A stretch of 23,092 nucleotides of DNA. It comes from Moraxellaceae bacterium (GTDB taxonomy: Bacteria; Pseudomonadota; Gammaproteobacteria; Pseudomonadales; Moraxellaceae). Of the stretch, positions 14,537-22,938 are shown in pieces. Below the pieces are notes generated by a model. The model saw nothing but the letters and a program-made list of their open reading frames with translations. It had not been told where the DNA came from and searched no databases. Where the stretch lies: positions 1-23,092 of the forward strand of contig JACMMY010000111.1 in NCBI GenBank assembly GCA_014378805.1. Direction: 5' to 3'. Numbering within the stretch: position 1 is the first letter of the stretch; each line of letters opens with the position of its first letter. Position numbers and translations under genes: made by a program.

Positions 14537-14566
14537 AAAAAAAGCCCGAATCAATCGAGCTTTTTT
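14537..14566 (-). terminator. Intrinsic terminator after the metX-metW-Sel1 unit
   Basis: The stem pairs 14538-14545 with 14559-14566 and 14547-14549 with 14555-14557, with one C/A mismatch and a five-base loop. The arms are A and T tracts. On the minus strand it lies 22 bp after the Sel1 gene stop, so it ends that operon; the T tract on the other strand makes it potentially bidirectional. Confidence 0.8.
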
Positions 14567-14587
14567 GACGCATCAACTTATGCTATT

Positions 14588-15181
14588 TTATTGTGTACCA
14601 TCGTCAGTTTGAATCCAACGATCGGCACGATTTTTTGCATCTTGAATATCTTGCGGTGACAAGTTCGCAGCTAAAGTACGAATTTTACCCTGCGCTTTAT
14701 CCTTAATGCGTTGATCGAGCATGCCATCGCGTGCTGATAAATCGTACCATTGATAGGCATTTGCAAGGTTTTTGCTGCGCTCTTCCAGCAATGCTAGGTT
14801 ATAGCTGGCGCGGTTGTCACCTTGTTTAGCGGCTTTACCCAACCAAAGTTTGGCTTGGGTCATATCCGCATTCACCCCTTTGCCTTCGGCATACATTTGA
14901 CCGAGGTTCAACTGAGCCGGTGCCGCCCCTTGTATTGCGGCTTTTTGGAACCAAGTAAAGGCTTTTTCTAAATCTTGTGGGACGCCTTGACCTAATTTAT
15001 AACGACTTGCCAAATAAAATTGCGCACGGACATTGCCCGCTTGTGCCGCGGCTTGTAGTTCTGGCATCGTCATTGTTGAAACGCTTGAGCTTTCAGGCGC
15101 TGTTGTCATTAAGTCTGCTAATGCAGGAATGCTGGCGGTTAGGCCCATTGATAAAATCAAAGCGGTCAATGTATGTTTCAT
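14588..15181 (-). CDS. Secreted or periplasmic Sel1-repeat protein
   Basis: This 197-residue protein starts with a Sec signal peptide (about 1-22, MKHTLTALILSMGLTASIPALA, cleavage after A-L-A). Three to four Sel1-type repeats of about 36 residues follow, seen as A-Q-F-Y-L-A-S-R-Y-K-L-G-Q-G-V, A-Q-L-N-L-G-Q-M-Y-A-E-G-K-G-V and A-S-Y-N-L-A-L-L. The C-terminal 45 residues are non-repeat and charged. Sel1 repeats are helical scaffolds for protein contacts, often in envelope or stress signalling. Its ATG overlaps the metW stop as ATGA, so it is coupled to metX-metW although no direct role in methionine synthesis is evident. No lipobox or membrane anchor is seen. The partner is unknown. Confidence 0.85.
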   Translation of the reverse strand: MKHTLTALILSMGLTASIPALADLMTTAPESSSVSTMTMPELQAAAQAGNVRAQFYLASRYKLGQGVPQDLEKAFTWFQKAAIQGAAPAQLNLGQMYAEGKGVNADMTQAKLWLGKAAKQGDNRASYNLALLEERSKNLANAYQWYDLSARDGMLDQRIKDKAQGKIRTLAANLSPQDIQDAKNRADRWIQTDDGTQ

Positions 15182-15771
15182 GATCGGCTCACTCGGTAGA
15201 TCGCAATTTCACCAAATAAATTGGGGAAATGCTTCATAAAAAAACTGCCTTGCTGGTCTCCGTTGACCGCAAGTCGATTAATAATTTTAATTCCATTTGC
15301 GCTGCAAAGAGATTCAAAATCACGAAATGTGCATAAATGAATATTGGGCGTATCATACCACATATATGGTAATGCTTTAGAAACAGGCATTTTTCCACGA
15401 AAACCAATATAACAGCGAGTTCTCCAATGCGCGAAGTTGGGGAAGGTAATAATTGCCTCACGCCCAACACGCACCATATCCAATAATATTTGATCTGGTG
15501 CTTTTACAGCTTGCAAAGCCTGTGCCATAACTACGGCATCAAAACTCTGATCCGCAAATCGCCCCAAACCTTCATTTAAATCTTGCTGAATAATGTTCAG
15601 ACCACGGCCAATCGCTGATGTGATTTTATCTTCATCAATCTCAAGTCCATAGCAATCGATATCGAGTTGCTTGGCCATGTGAACCAATAGTTCACCATCA
15701 CCACATCCCAGATCAAGTACACGAGAACCAGGTTTAATCCAGCGTTCAGCCAGTTGCTGATCTAGTCTCAT
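15178..15771 (-). CDS. metW: MetW, methionine biosynthesis methyltransferase-like protein
   Basis: This 197-residue protein is a class I SAM-dependent methyltransferase fold with motif I V-L-D-L-G-C-G-D-G-E (D20 to G26). D-A-V-V-M-A-Q-A-L-Q follows, then the MetW-typical I-T-F-P-N-F-A-H-W and L-P-Y-M-W-Y-D-T-P-N-I-H. MetW is encoded with MetX in many proteobacteria and has been reported to be needed for homoserine O-acylation in some of them; its methyl acceptor is not established. The start overlaps the metX stop as ATGA, and its own stop overlaps the Sel1 gene start, so the three genes form one coupled unit. Confidence 0.95.
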   Translation of the reverse strand: MRLDQQLAERWIKPGSRVLDLGCGDGELLVHMAKQLDIDCYGLEIDEDKITSAIGRGLNIIQQDLNEGLGRFADQSFDAVVMAQALQAVKAPDQILLDMVRVGREAIITFPNFAHWRTRCYIGFRGKMPVSKALPYMWYDTPNIHLCTFRDFESLCSANGIKIINRLAVNGDQQGSFFMKHFPNLFGEIAIYRVSRS

Positions 15772-17042
15772 GATGGTTGTTCCTGAGTAGCTTGCCGTTT
15801 TTGGATTGATCGTTCATCACGATTTTGGTTATTTTTTGAGGAGGTGTGTGCAGTTTGCGTCACATGATGCTCTAAATGAAGCACTTTAGGTTTGCCTAAG
15901 AAGCCTCGCACGCTATCCACATAACGTGGAATCGGGAAGAGAAATGAGTCATGCCCTTGTGGTGCATCGACTTCGATGTAACTCACCGGTTGGCGATTGC
16001 TAATCAGTGCATCGACGATTTCTCGTGATCGACTCGGGGCAAAACGCCAATCTGTGGTAAACGAAACAACCAAAAAGCGGCATGTTGCAGGCGCTAATGC
16101 TTTATTCAAATTACTATCAAAATCCCGTGCAGGATCAAAATAATCCAGTGCTTTGGTCATGATCAGATAAGTATTCGCATCGAAATTACGGCTAAATTGC
16201 TCGCCTTGATAGCGTAAATAGCTTTCAACTTGGAACTCGACGTCATAACCGTAAAGGAAGTTACCTGATTTTAAGTCGCGACCAAATTTTTGCTTCATCG
16301 CATCTTCGGACAAATAAGTGATATGCCCGACCATCCGTGCCAAAATCAGTCCACGTTTTGGAAAGGTCTGCTGTTCTAAATAACGACCCCCATGAAAATC
16401 GGGATCAGAAAGAATCGATTGCCGTGCCACTTCATTAAAAGCAATATTTTGTGCGGAGAGTTTCGGCGTGCTGGCAATAATCACACAGTTTTTCAAACGA
16501 TTTGGGTAGTCCACAGCCCATTGCAGTGCTTGCATGCCACCGAGTGAGCCACCGATAATGGCATGCCAGACGCTAATACCGAGACGATCTGCAAGCAGTG
16601 CTTGGACATTCACCCAGTCACGCACGGTGACAAGCGGAAAATCAGGGCCGTACGGTTTGTTGTCATTTTCAGGGTTCGGCGATGTCGGGCCTGTCGAACC
16701 ATTGCAACCACCGATATTATTCAGCGCAACAACAAAAAATTCATTAGTATCAATTGCTTTGTTTGGGCCAATACAGCTATCCCACCAACCTGCTTTGCTT
16801 TCATTTGAATGAAAACCTGCCGCATGGTGATGACCAGAGAGGGCGTGGCAAATCAGAATTGCGTTAGAGGCGTCAGCATTCAATGTGCCGTAGGTTTCGA
16901 TCATCAAGTCAAAACGTGGCAGTGAACGCCCCGTTTCTAACAGTAAAGTCTGCTCAAATGACTCCATACGAGGTGTAACAATGCCTACAGAATCACTCGT
17001 AGTGCCTGCATGATCATTCGCGTTGTTGTTGCCTTGAGTCAT
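15768..17042 (-). CDS. metX: Homoserine O-acyltransferase
   Basis: This 424-residue protein is an alpha/beta hydrolase with nucleophile S166 in G-G-S-L-G-G-M-Q. The catalytic Asp in S-F-T-T-D-W-R-F and His in P-Q-G-H-D-S-F-L complete the triad. It acylates homoserine as the first committed step of methionine synthesis. Whether it uses acetyl- or succinyl-CoA cannot be read safely from the family alone; related Acinetobacter enzymes are reported to be succinyltransferases. The C-terminal 40 residues (HHVTQTAHTSS onward) are polar, probably disordered and longer than usual. I chose the ATG at 17042; a GTG six codons upstream (17060) is possible, and neither has a strong ribosome binding site. 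A perfect TATAAT lies 33 bp upstream on the minus strand. Confidence 0.94.
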   Translation of the reverse strand: MTQGNNNANDHAGTTSDSVGIVTPRMESFEQTLLLETGRSLPRFDLMIETYGTLNADASNAILICHALSGHHHAAGFHSNESKAGWWDSCIGPNKAIDTNEFFVVALNNIGGCNGSTGPTSPNPENDNKPYGPDFPLVTVRDWVNVQALLADRLGISVWHAIIGGSLGGMQALQWAVDYPNRLKNCVIIASTPKLSAQNIAFNEVARQSILSDPDFHGGRYLEQQTFPKRGLILARMVGHITYLSEDAMKQKFGRDLKSGNFLYGYDVEFQVESYLRYQGEQFSRNFDANTYLIMTKALDYFDPARDFDSNLNKALAPATCRFLVVSFTTDWRFAPSRSREIVDALISNRQPVSYIEVDAPQGHDSFLFPIPRYVDSVRGFLGKPKVLHLEHHVTQTAHTSSKNNQNRDERSIQKRQATQEQPS

Positions 17043-17074
17043 ATTCAATACCGATTTCACGTCATTACATGCAA

Positions 17075-17080
17075 ATTATA
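17075..17080 (-). promoter_or_regulatory. Candidate -10 box of metX
   Basis: The minus strand reads TATAAT exactly here, which would start transcription about 25 bases before the metX ATG. No convincing -35 hexamer is seen at 16-18 bp, and a short imperfect hairpin (CCAGCCTT and AAGGTTGG, within 17082-17104) occupies that place, so a regulator may help. Confidence 0.4.
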
Positions 17081-17221
17081 CCCAGCCTTGCAGTGTAAGG
17101 TTGGTGGTGGCGAAGAACAAGCGTTCTGCGAATTTAGATTGCGATTGACTGCGTAATTGTTGAGCAAACAGCGATTAAGTAAATGATAGGTTATTCAAAT
17201 AACATGATATCAAATCAATAT

Positions 17222-18049
17222 TTATCGGTGAGTCATCAGCGGCATTGCGATACGGCGCGCTTGGAGTGTCAATGCATCATATTCGGTAGCAATCACCGAT
17301 GGGTGTTCGCTGGTTATATGCGCGAGAACATCACCCCAACCGTCAACAATCGCACTGTGTCCCCAAGTCTGGCGTGAGCCGTGCCAGCCGCCTTGTCCTG
17401 CACCGATCACGACACATTGTGAATCTAGTGCGCGTGCGCGGAGTAATAGTTGCCAATGAGCACCGCCCGTGAGATAGGTAAACGCCGAAGGCGCGGTGAG
17501 TATTTCTGCACCTTGCTGGCGTAGCGCGATGGCTTGCTCTGGAAAGCGCAAATCATAACAAACCATTAATCCCAATGTGCCAAACGGTGTTTGAGCCGTC
17601 ACAATCTCATCACCAGCCTCAAACGTAGCGGATTCTTGATATTGTCCAATGCTATCTTGCACTGCGACATCAAACAAATGAATTTTGTCATAGCGAGCAA
17701 CAGCATCGCCACTTGGATCGAGCAGTACGCAGGCCGAACGCACACGTCCATTGGCTACACTTTGACCATTTGGACGGTGCGCACATGGAATTGAACCCGC
17801 AACAATCCACATATTTAAAGTTTGTGCCCACTGCGCGACAGCCGTAATGATCTCATCAAACCGTTCAGCAGTTCGTCGCTGCTGCCCTGGCGCAAAACAG
17901 GCAAAATTTTCAGGCAATACGGCAAGTTGGCAGCCGGCTTGGGCGGCTTCGGTAAGGAGTTCAAACGCGTGTGTCAGATTGACTTCGATCTGATCTTGCG
18001 AGTTCATTTGAATGGCAGCTAAGCGAGAAAATGTCATGACGTCACTCAT
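17222..18049 (-). CDS. Nit1-type carbon-nitrogen hydrolase (probable deaminated-glutathione amidase)
   Basis: This 275-residue nitrilase-superfamily protein has the catalytic triad E47 (L-P-E-N-F), K122 (Y-D-K-I-H-L-F-D) and C164 (C-Y-D-L-R-F-P-E). The K-I-H-L-F-D-V and C-Y-D-L-R-F-P-E forms are those of the Nit1/YbeM branch, whose members hydrolyse deaminated glutathione, a faulty product of transaminases. That makes it a metabolite-repair enzyme of the cytosol. It lies upstream of metX on the same strand with a gap of about 180 bp that holds the metX promoter, so it is likely transcribed separately. An alternative start, MTFSRL, lies four codons further in; both lack a strong ribosome binding site. 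Confidence 0.88.
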   Translation of the reverse strand: MSDVMTFSRLAAIQMNSQDQIEVNLTHAFELLTEAAQAGCQLAVLPENFACFAPGQQRRTAERFDEIITAVAQWAQTLNMWIVAGSIPCAHRPNGQSVANGRVRSACVLLDPSGDAVARYDKIHLFDVAVQDSIGQYQESATFEAGDEIVTAQTPFGTLGLMVCYDLRFPEQAIALRQQGAEILTAPSAFTYLTGGAHWQLLLRARALDSQCVVIGAGQGGWHGSRQTWGHSAIVDGWGDVLAHITSEHPSVIATEYDALTLQARRIAMPLMTHR

Positions 18050-18191
18050 CTTATATCACGAGAGTAAATAGTATGTCGAATGGCGCCATTAAAATGCAGT
18101 AGTGGTTGTGCAAACATCGCTGATCTATTATTGATTGTTATTCTGAAGCGATGCTTTAGAGTTGGCCGTTGGAAGGATCTTAATGGCGTTG

Positions 18192-18716
18192 CTAGGTCAG
18201 AAAGCTTTGTTTTGATTGTTGCATTTGCTGTTGTCTATGTTCTTGTTCAAGTTGTTGCACCAGCGGCTGGAACATCGCCTTATTATTTTCGTTTAGATTC
18301 ATCAATGTTTGATGCGCCTCTAAAACAGTTTCTAGCATGGCGTAATCACCAGGCTGTTCTTCAGGCAAAGTTAGCGTACATGAGGAAGCGGTCTTGCAGT
18401 TGAGCATGACAAACACTTGCCCTAGCCCCATGCTGTTGGTCAGCGTGGTGATGTCGGGGTTTGTCGATAGCATAATCGGTTGAATATCACGTTGCGTACG
18501 CAAGTGAAGACCCAGCTTGGCGAGTACGCCCAGCGTTGTACTATCTACAAAAGTTGTGTCAGTTAAATCCACAAGAGCGCCGGTAAGCGTTTGATCTTGT
18601 GTAATTTTGTCTAGGAGATGGTCTAGACTGCTGCAGGTCATGGCGCGAACTTCGCCGACCAGTTTGAACACATGCGTTCCTTGTAGGACTGCATACTCAA
18701 TACGACCAGTTGACAT
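18192..18716 (-). CDS. gigB: STAS-domain anti-sigma-factor antagonist, GigB-like
   Basis: This 174-residue protein has an N-terminal STAS domain (about 1-105). Its phosphorylatable serine is S59 in T-F-V-D-S-T-T-L-G, the usual place for anti-anti-sigma factors. A C-terminal extension follows, ending in a Gln-rich helix (QLEQEHRQQQMQQSKQSF). The gene lies downstream of a SpoIIE-type phosphatase, as in the GigA/GigB pair of Acinetobacter baumannii, where the phosphatase and STAS protein govern stress tolerance and interact with the nitrogen phosphotransferase system. An upstream GTG (18746) would add ten residues, but the ATG at 18716 fits the domain start better. No switch kinase gene is nearby. 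The GigB name is by family and context. Confidence 0.8.
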   Translation of the reverse strand: MSTGRIEYAVLQGTHVFKLVGEVRAMTCSSLDHLLDKITQDQTLTGALVDLTDTTFVDSTTLGVLAKLGLHLRTQRDIQPIMLSTNPDITTLTNSMGLGQVFVMLNCKTASSCTLTLPEEQPGDYAMLETVLEAHQTLMNLNENNKAMFQPLVQQLEQEHRQQQMQQSKQSFLT

Positions 18717-18867
18717 ATAAATGCAAGCACTCACATATAGATTCACAATTATCGCACAAAAAATTGACTTACAGCAAGATGATTCAGGACGAAGACTTTA
18801 TCTTATCGGATGATTTTTTGCTAAAGCATCCGTTTGATTAGGGGGTTAGCGGATAATAAAAGCTAAA

Positions 18868-19839
18868 TTACGTCGTTCGGTGGAGCGATAGAATCGTTAA
18901 ATCATCCGACAGATGAGCGGGTGGGCTGAGGGTGCGCTGTGATAACGCTTGAATAAGTTGTGTGAGCTGCTCAGCCGTACCACCCGAAAAAATCTCAAGC
19001 GCGCCATCTGAACAAAATAGCATCTGTGACTCGGGCTGAAGTGAAGTTGTTTGAGTAGTGAGTGTCAGATCGGTGACTAATCCGAGTGGAAAACTACTAC
19101 TATTCAGTGTTTCTACCGTTCGATCAGGATTGATTAATATTGGGGGTGGATAATGACCTGCGCTACACCATTCAAGGTGGTGAGTTTGCGGGTTAAGCAA
19201 TCCACATAACGCAGTAATGTGTTTACCCGCATTCTGAATAACCAAAAGTCGATTCATGCGACTCAACAATGCTTGCGGCGTATGTTCTGAGCCATGAAAT
19301 GCAGCCAACCAACCCGTTAATAAGCTACTGGCTGCACCGTGACCTGCAACGTCAGCCAGATAAAACAATAAGCGATTATCGGGTGTGATCCAATAATCTA
19401 ACCAATCACCTGATAGCGCACTGGCTGCTTTGTAAATATGCTCGATTTTATAATTTGGAATGTCAATTGCTGTCGGAATTAAACGTTGCTGCAATCGTGC
19501 TGCGGCAGGCAAATCTCGACTATCGCTTTGGTGCAAATGTTGAGTCAGCAGTTGTTCAATGATATCCGAAAGTGCATTCGGTAATTGTTCTCGAATCCAT
19601 CCTGCCCAAGCACCACGCTGCCATGCTTGCGCCAATTCATCGCCTTGCATTTTACCAGCCAAAACAATCGTTGGCTGTGGCCATTGATGGGCTAAATAAA
19701 GTGAAATATCCGCAATCACAAGGGTGTCAGCAGGAAGTGTGAAAATCTCAGAAATGGCCACTTCGACAAGGTCATGCACATCTGCGTACAGACGTGCATG
19801 ACTGTCGTCTACTTGTGAATCAATGAGATAGACTGTCAA
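18868..19839 (-). CDS. gigA: SpoIIE/PP2C-type serine phosphatase, GigA-like
   Basis: This 323-residue protein has an N-terminal domain (about 1-95) that resembles a receiver fold but lacks the acidic phosphorylation pocket, a helical linker, and a PPM/SpoIIE phosphatase domain (about 115-323). Metal ligands are visible as S-G-D-W (D145), A-D-V-A-G-H-G (D163, G164 region), S-D-G-A-L-E and the terminal D-D-L-T-I-L (D312, D313). It should dephosphorylate the serine of the STAS protein encoded next. The start appears to be TTG at 19839, six bases after the mlaA stop, without a clear ribosome binding site, so coupling to mlaA translation is likely. The start choice is less sure than the function. 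Confidence 0.82.
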   Translation of the reverse strand: MTVYLIDSQVDDSHARLYADVHDLVEVAISEIFTLPADTLVIADISLYLAHQWPQPTIVLAGKMQGDELAQAWQRGAWAGWIREQLPNALSDIIEQLLTQHLHQSDSRDLPAAARLQQRLIPTAIDIPNYKIEHIYKAASALSGDWLDYWITPDNRLLFYLADVAGHGAASSLLTGWLAAFHGSEHTPQALLSRMNRLLVIQNAGKHITALCGLLNPQTHHLEWCSAGHYPPPILINPDRTVETLNSSSFPLGLVTDLTLTTQTTSLQPESQMLFCSDGALEIFSGGTAEQLTQLIQALSQRTLSPPAHLSDDLTILSLHRTT

Positions 19840-19845
19840 GGCAAA

Positions 19846-21015
19846 CTAGATTTGCGCAGAGTGTATAAGTATCACGGCTGCAGACATATCCATTGGCGTG
19901 TCTGAAGTAATCTTTACAGATGATACTGGCGCACTTGTTTGCATGCTTCCAGATTCAGCAGGTGCGCTCATATGTGGTTCAGTTTTCACTGGAGAGTCAA
20001 TGTTTTCACTTTTTTGTTGACCGAAGTCGCTATCACCAAAGCCATCATCGCCAAAACTTTCTTTCTTGTTTGTTGATGATGAATCTTCGTTTTTACTGCC
20101 TGATTCAAATTGTCTTTTTTGCAAATAAATATCACGTAAGAGTGTGTATTGATCGCCTTCAACAAAGTGTTCAAAACCGATTGCGCGTGCACGAAGGCCG
20201 ACGTATTTTAAGCCCGTGACTCCGATAGACTCCCACGTATTATCAAGTAAATAGTTCTGCGGTGCGCCGTACTGATCAAACACACGGCCGAATGTGTCGC
20301 GAACCGTACTTGGACCTAAAGCCGGTAGCATCAGGTAAGGACCCGTACCAATGCCCCAAACGCCTAAGGTTTGACCAAAATCTTGCTCTGATTTTTGTAT
20401 CCCTAGCAAACCTGCAACATCGTAAAAACCGAGCGTGGTTGTGGTATTGATCACGAAACTGCTCAGGGATTCGATGGATGTGCCTGGATGACCTTGGAGT
20501 AAGTTGTTAACCGCAGTCCATGGAGAACTGAGATTTTTAAAAAATTGAGTAAAGCCTTTTTGTACAACGGGCGGTAGCACCCGCTTATAAGTACGCGCTA
20601 CTGGGAGGAAAATATATTGATCGAGTTTGGTATTAAAGTAAAAAACCTTGCGATTAAAGTGTTCAAACGGATCTTTTACAGAATCAGGTTGTGATGCATT
20701 CGCATCGACGGCAATTTTTGAGCTTAATGTGCCAATTTGTTCAATCGATTGATTGCCGATTTCACCAATTTTATAAAGAGAGCGAGCAATCAATGTTGGC
20801 TTGTTTTCGCCTTCGATAGCGGTATTGTTATCGACGGTTTTGACTTCGCTGGAGGTTTGTGCGGATTGCTGTACAGCCGCTGAAACCGTTGACGAATCAA
20901 AGCTCGCTGTATTTTCAGTGTTGGGTTGATTTACGTTTTTTGTTTCAGCAGTTGCTATGGTTGATGATAGGCTGAGACAAATCCCAAGTGCTGTTATCAG
21001 TTGTTTATTGGACAT
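19846..21015 (-). CDS. mlaA: MlaA (VacJ) outer-membrane lipid-asymmetry protein without lipobox
   Basis: This 389-residue protein starts with a Sec signal peptide (about 1-23, cleavage after A-T-A). A variable segment rich in Ser/Thr/Asn/Gln follows (24-110), then the MlaA core (about 113-310), seen as D-P-F-E-H-F-N-R-K-V-F-Y-F-N, S-P-W-T-A-V-N-N-L-L-Q-G, G-P-Y-L-M-L-P-A-L-G-P-S-T-V-R-D and Y-G-A-P-Q-N-Y-L-L. MlaA sits in the outer membrane with porins and removes misplaced phospholipids for the Mla pathway. Unlike E. coli MlaA it has no lipobox cysteine; the only early cysteine (C13, in L-G-I-C) is out of place. The C-terminal 80 residues are an acidic, Ser-rich low-complexity tail. It is the first gene of a unit with the GigA/GigB-like pair. 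Confidence 0.92.
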   Translation of the reverse strand: MSNKQLITALGICLSLSSTIATAETKNVNQPNTENTASFDSSTVSAAVQQSAQTSSEVKTVDNNTAIEGENKPTLIARSLYKIGEIGNQSIEQIGTLSSKIAVDANASQPDSVKDPFEHFNRKVFYFNTKLDQYIFLPVARTYKRVLPPVVQKGFTQFFKNLSSPWTAVNNLLQGHPGTSIESLSSFVINTTTTLGFYDVAGLLGIQKSEQDFGQTLGVWGIGTGPYLMLPALGPSTVRDTFGRVFDQYGAPQNYLLDNTWESIGVTGLKYVGLRARAIGFEHFVEGDQYTLLRDIYLQKRQFESGSKNEDSSSTNKKESFGDDGFGDSDFGQQKSENIDSPVKTEPHMSAPAESGSMQTSAPVSSVKITSDTPMDMSAAVILIHSAQI

Positions 21016-21405
21016 ATCGAACGGAAACCTTTTGTTGTGCCGTCAGCTTATGTTAATTTTCGTTAACTTTCTAGTTCTGACCGATCAATTCGCCTCTTTT
21101 GTATTGTGTTTGGGGCGTTATTTTTGTAAGCAATTATGCTCTTTGATGAGCGTTTTTCGTGGAAATATATTTTTTTGTTTAGATATTAAATCTGTTGAGT
21201 GGATAATTGCTATTAGGGTGTCAATCTCAATTAAAAAAAGATAAATGAAGGCATAAATTTTGCATCCGCGCTTAAAATTCAGTTGTATACTGCCAAAAAT
21301 AACTGATTCGTCACTAGTAGCTGATTAAAATCTACTTATAGAAGTCTGCTGAATTAAATTTTTGCCGAATGGAATCCTTTTTTTGAAAAGGCTGATGAGG
21401 AATAG
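21016..21405. other. Gene-free divergent region between mlaA and rpoN
   Basis: These 390 bp are AT-rich and hold no credible ORF. A GTTAA...TTAAC mini-palindrome lies near 21053-21068 next to the mlaA leader. TATACT at 21286-21291 is a possible -10 box for rpoN, with TTGCAT at 21260 too far away (20 bp) for a good -35. The rpoN ribosome binding site GAGGAA is at its right end. The usual neighbour lptB is absent here. I see no riboswitch or RNA gene. Confidence 0.5.
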
Positions 21406-22938
21406 ATGAAGTTATCCGTTGGACTCAGAGTTTCTAACTCGTTATCGCTAACGCCACAATTACAGCAAGCCATTCGTTTGCTGCAATTGTCTTCGCTTGA
21501 ACTTGAGCAAGAGATTCAAAGTCAGCTAGATAGTAATCCGTTGCTAGAGGCCGTTGATTTATCTGCTGATGGGCAAGCCTCGGATGCGCCTGATAATAAT
21601 GTGGATTATCAAGCCACTGAACAAAATAATGAATATGGTGCTGAGGCGGATTTTCATGATGGCCGTGATGCATCGGATAGTGCTACAAGCGTATCGCTTG
21701 ATGAGCAAATGGGTTTGACGCGACTAGGTGAGGATTTGCCCGTTGATACACAATGGGATGATGTTTATAGCCATCAATCGACTGCGATGGCAACACCTGA
21801 ATTTGATGACCGCGAAGATACGCGCACAGTGAGTGATTCAATTTGGTCAGAACTGCGTTGGCAACTTAATTTGACGCCATTTAGCCCTGTTGATCGCATC
21901 ATGGCGGAGTGCATTATTGATGGGATCGATGAGCGGGGTTACTTAGAAGCAAGTTTTGATGAACTGCTTGAAGCCAGCCAGAATCAATTAGATGCACTTG
22001 ATATTGATGAGGAAGTTGAGCGCGCAGAGTTGGAGGTGGTGTTAAAGCGCATCCAAAACTTCGATCCGCCTGGTGTCGGCGCGCGTGATTTAAGTGAATG
22101 TTTATGCTTGCAGTTACGTGCGTTGCCCGACGATACGTTGTCTCGCCAAGCTGCGCTCAACATGATGGCGCATCATGAGTTGTTGTTGCTAAATGATATT
22201 CCAAAACTCATGCGTCAAACCAGTTTGAGTCAAGATGAACTTCGGGCGGCGTTGGCGCTGGTGAAGTCGCTTGACCCTTATCCAGGTTTGAAATTTCAAA
22301 ATAATGAACGAGAGCATCAAGTTCCCGATGTGATTGTGCGCAAAAAAAATGATCATTGGGAAGTTCAACTGAATACCGATATCTTGCCGAAACTGCGAGT
22401 AAATTCTTATTATTCCAGCATGATTAAACGTGCGGATCAAAGCGAAGCAAACCAGTATCTGCGTTTGCACATGCAAGAGGCGCGGAATTTTATTAAAAGT
22501 GTTAATGAGCGTCACAAGACGTTACTCAAAGTGTCGACTTGTATTATTGCGCATCAGCGTGCGTTTTTAGAACATGGCGCAGAAGCGATGAAGCCGTTGA
22601 TATTGCGTGATATTGCGCTCGAAACCGATTTGCATGAATCGACTGTTTCACGGGTGACGACACAAAAATATTTACTGACGCCACGTGGATTATTTGAGCT
22701 GAAATACTTCTTTTCAAGTCATGTCGCGACCAGCACTGGAGGGGAGTGCTCCTCCACCGCAATTCGTGCCATGATTAAAAAAATGGTGCAGGAAGAAAAT
22801 ATAAAAAAACCATTGTCAGATAGTGCGTTAACGGAAAAGCTGCATGAGGTGGGTATTGATGTGGCGCGGCGGACAGTGGCTAAGTACCGAGAGTCACTGA
22901 ATATTGCCTCCTCGAGTGAACGCAAGCGCTTATTGTAA
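21406..22938 (+). CDS. rpoN: RNA polymerase sigma-54 factor
   Basis: This 510-residue protein is complete sigma-54. Region I at the N-terminus is the Gln/Leu-rich activator-responsive segment (L-T-P-Q-L-Q-Q-A-I-R-L-L-Q-L-S). An acidic region II (about 50-125) precedes the core-binding part with D-P-P-G-V-G-A-R-D-L-S-E-C-L. The helix-turn-helix part has H-E-S-T-V-S-R-V-T, and the RpoN box A-R-R-T-V-A-K-Y-R-E stands at residues 487-496. It directs polymerase to -24/-12 promoters with enhancer-binding ATPases, mostly for nitrogen and surface functions. GAGGAATAG directly before the ATG supports the start. It lies divergent from mlaA. Downstream, 154 bp to the window end contain a GTTAC...GTAAC repeat (23021-23037) but no gene. 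Confidence 0.97.
   Translation: MKLSVGLRVSNSLSLTPQLQQAIRLLQLSSLELEQEIQSQLDSNPLLEAVDLSADGQASDAPDNNVDYQATEQNNEYGAEADFHDGRDASDSATSVSLDEQMGLTRLGEDLPVDTQWDDVYSHQSTAMATPEFDDREDTRTVSDSIWSELRWQLNLTPFSPVDRIMAECIIDGIDERGYLEASFDELLEASQNQLDALDIDEEVERAELEVVLKRIQNFDPPGVGARDLSECLCLQLRALPDDTLSRQAALNMMAHHELLLLNDIPKLMRQTSLSQDELRAALALVKSLDPYPGLKFQNNEREHQVPDVIVRKKNDHWEVQLNTDILPKLRVNSYYSSMIKRADQSEANQYLRLHMQEARNFIKSVNERHKTLLKVSTCIIAHQRAFLEHGAEAMKPLILRDIALETDLHESTVSRVTTQKYLLTPRGLFELKYFFSSHVATSTGGECSSTAIRAMIKKMVQEENIKKPLSDSALTEKLHEVGIDVARRTVAKYRESLNIASSSERKRLL

Noticed and set aside
14418..14576. N-terminal extension of the ferritin-like gene by 53 codons
   Set aside because: The added part is not ferritin-like, overlaps promoter-type sequence and the terminator of the preceding operon, and the ATG at 14417 has a good ribosome binding site.
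17043..17221. SAM riboswitch ahead of metX
   Set aside because: The metX leader is only about 25 bases if the TATAAT box is used, and no conserved SAM-riboswitch core is visible.
18080..18403. Plus-strand frame of 107 codons overlapping the end of the STAS gene
   Set aside because: Partly hydrophobic, but it is antisense to a clear STAS protein, has no ribosome binding site and no recognisable domain.
22189..22762. Minus-strand frames inside rpoN
   Set aside because: They lie antisense to a complete sigma-54 gene and show only reverse-frame composition.
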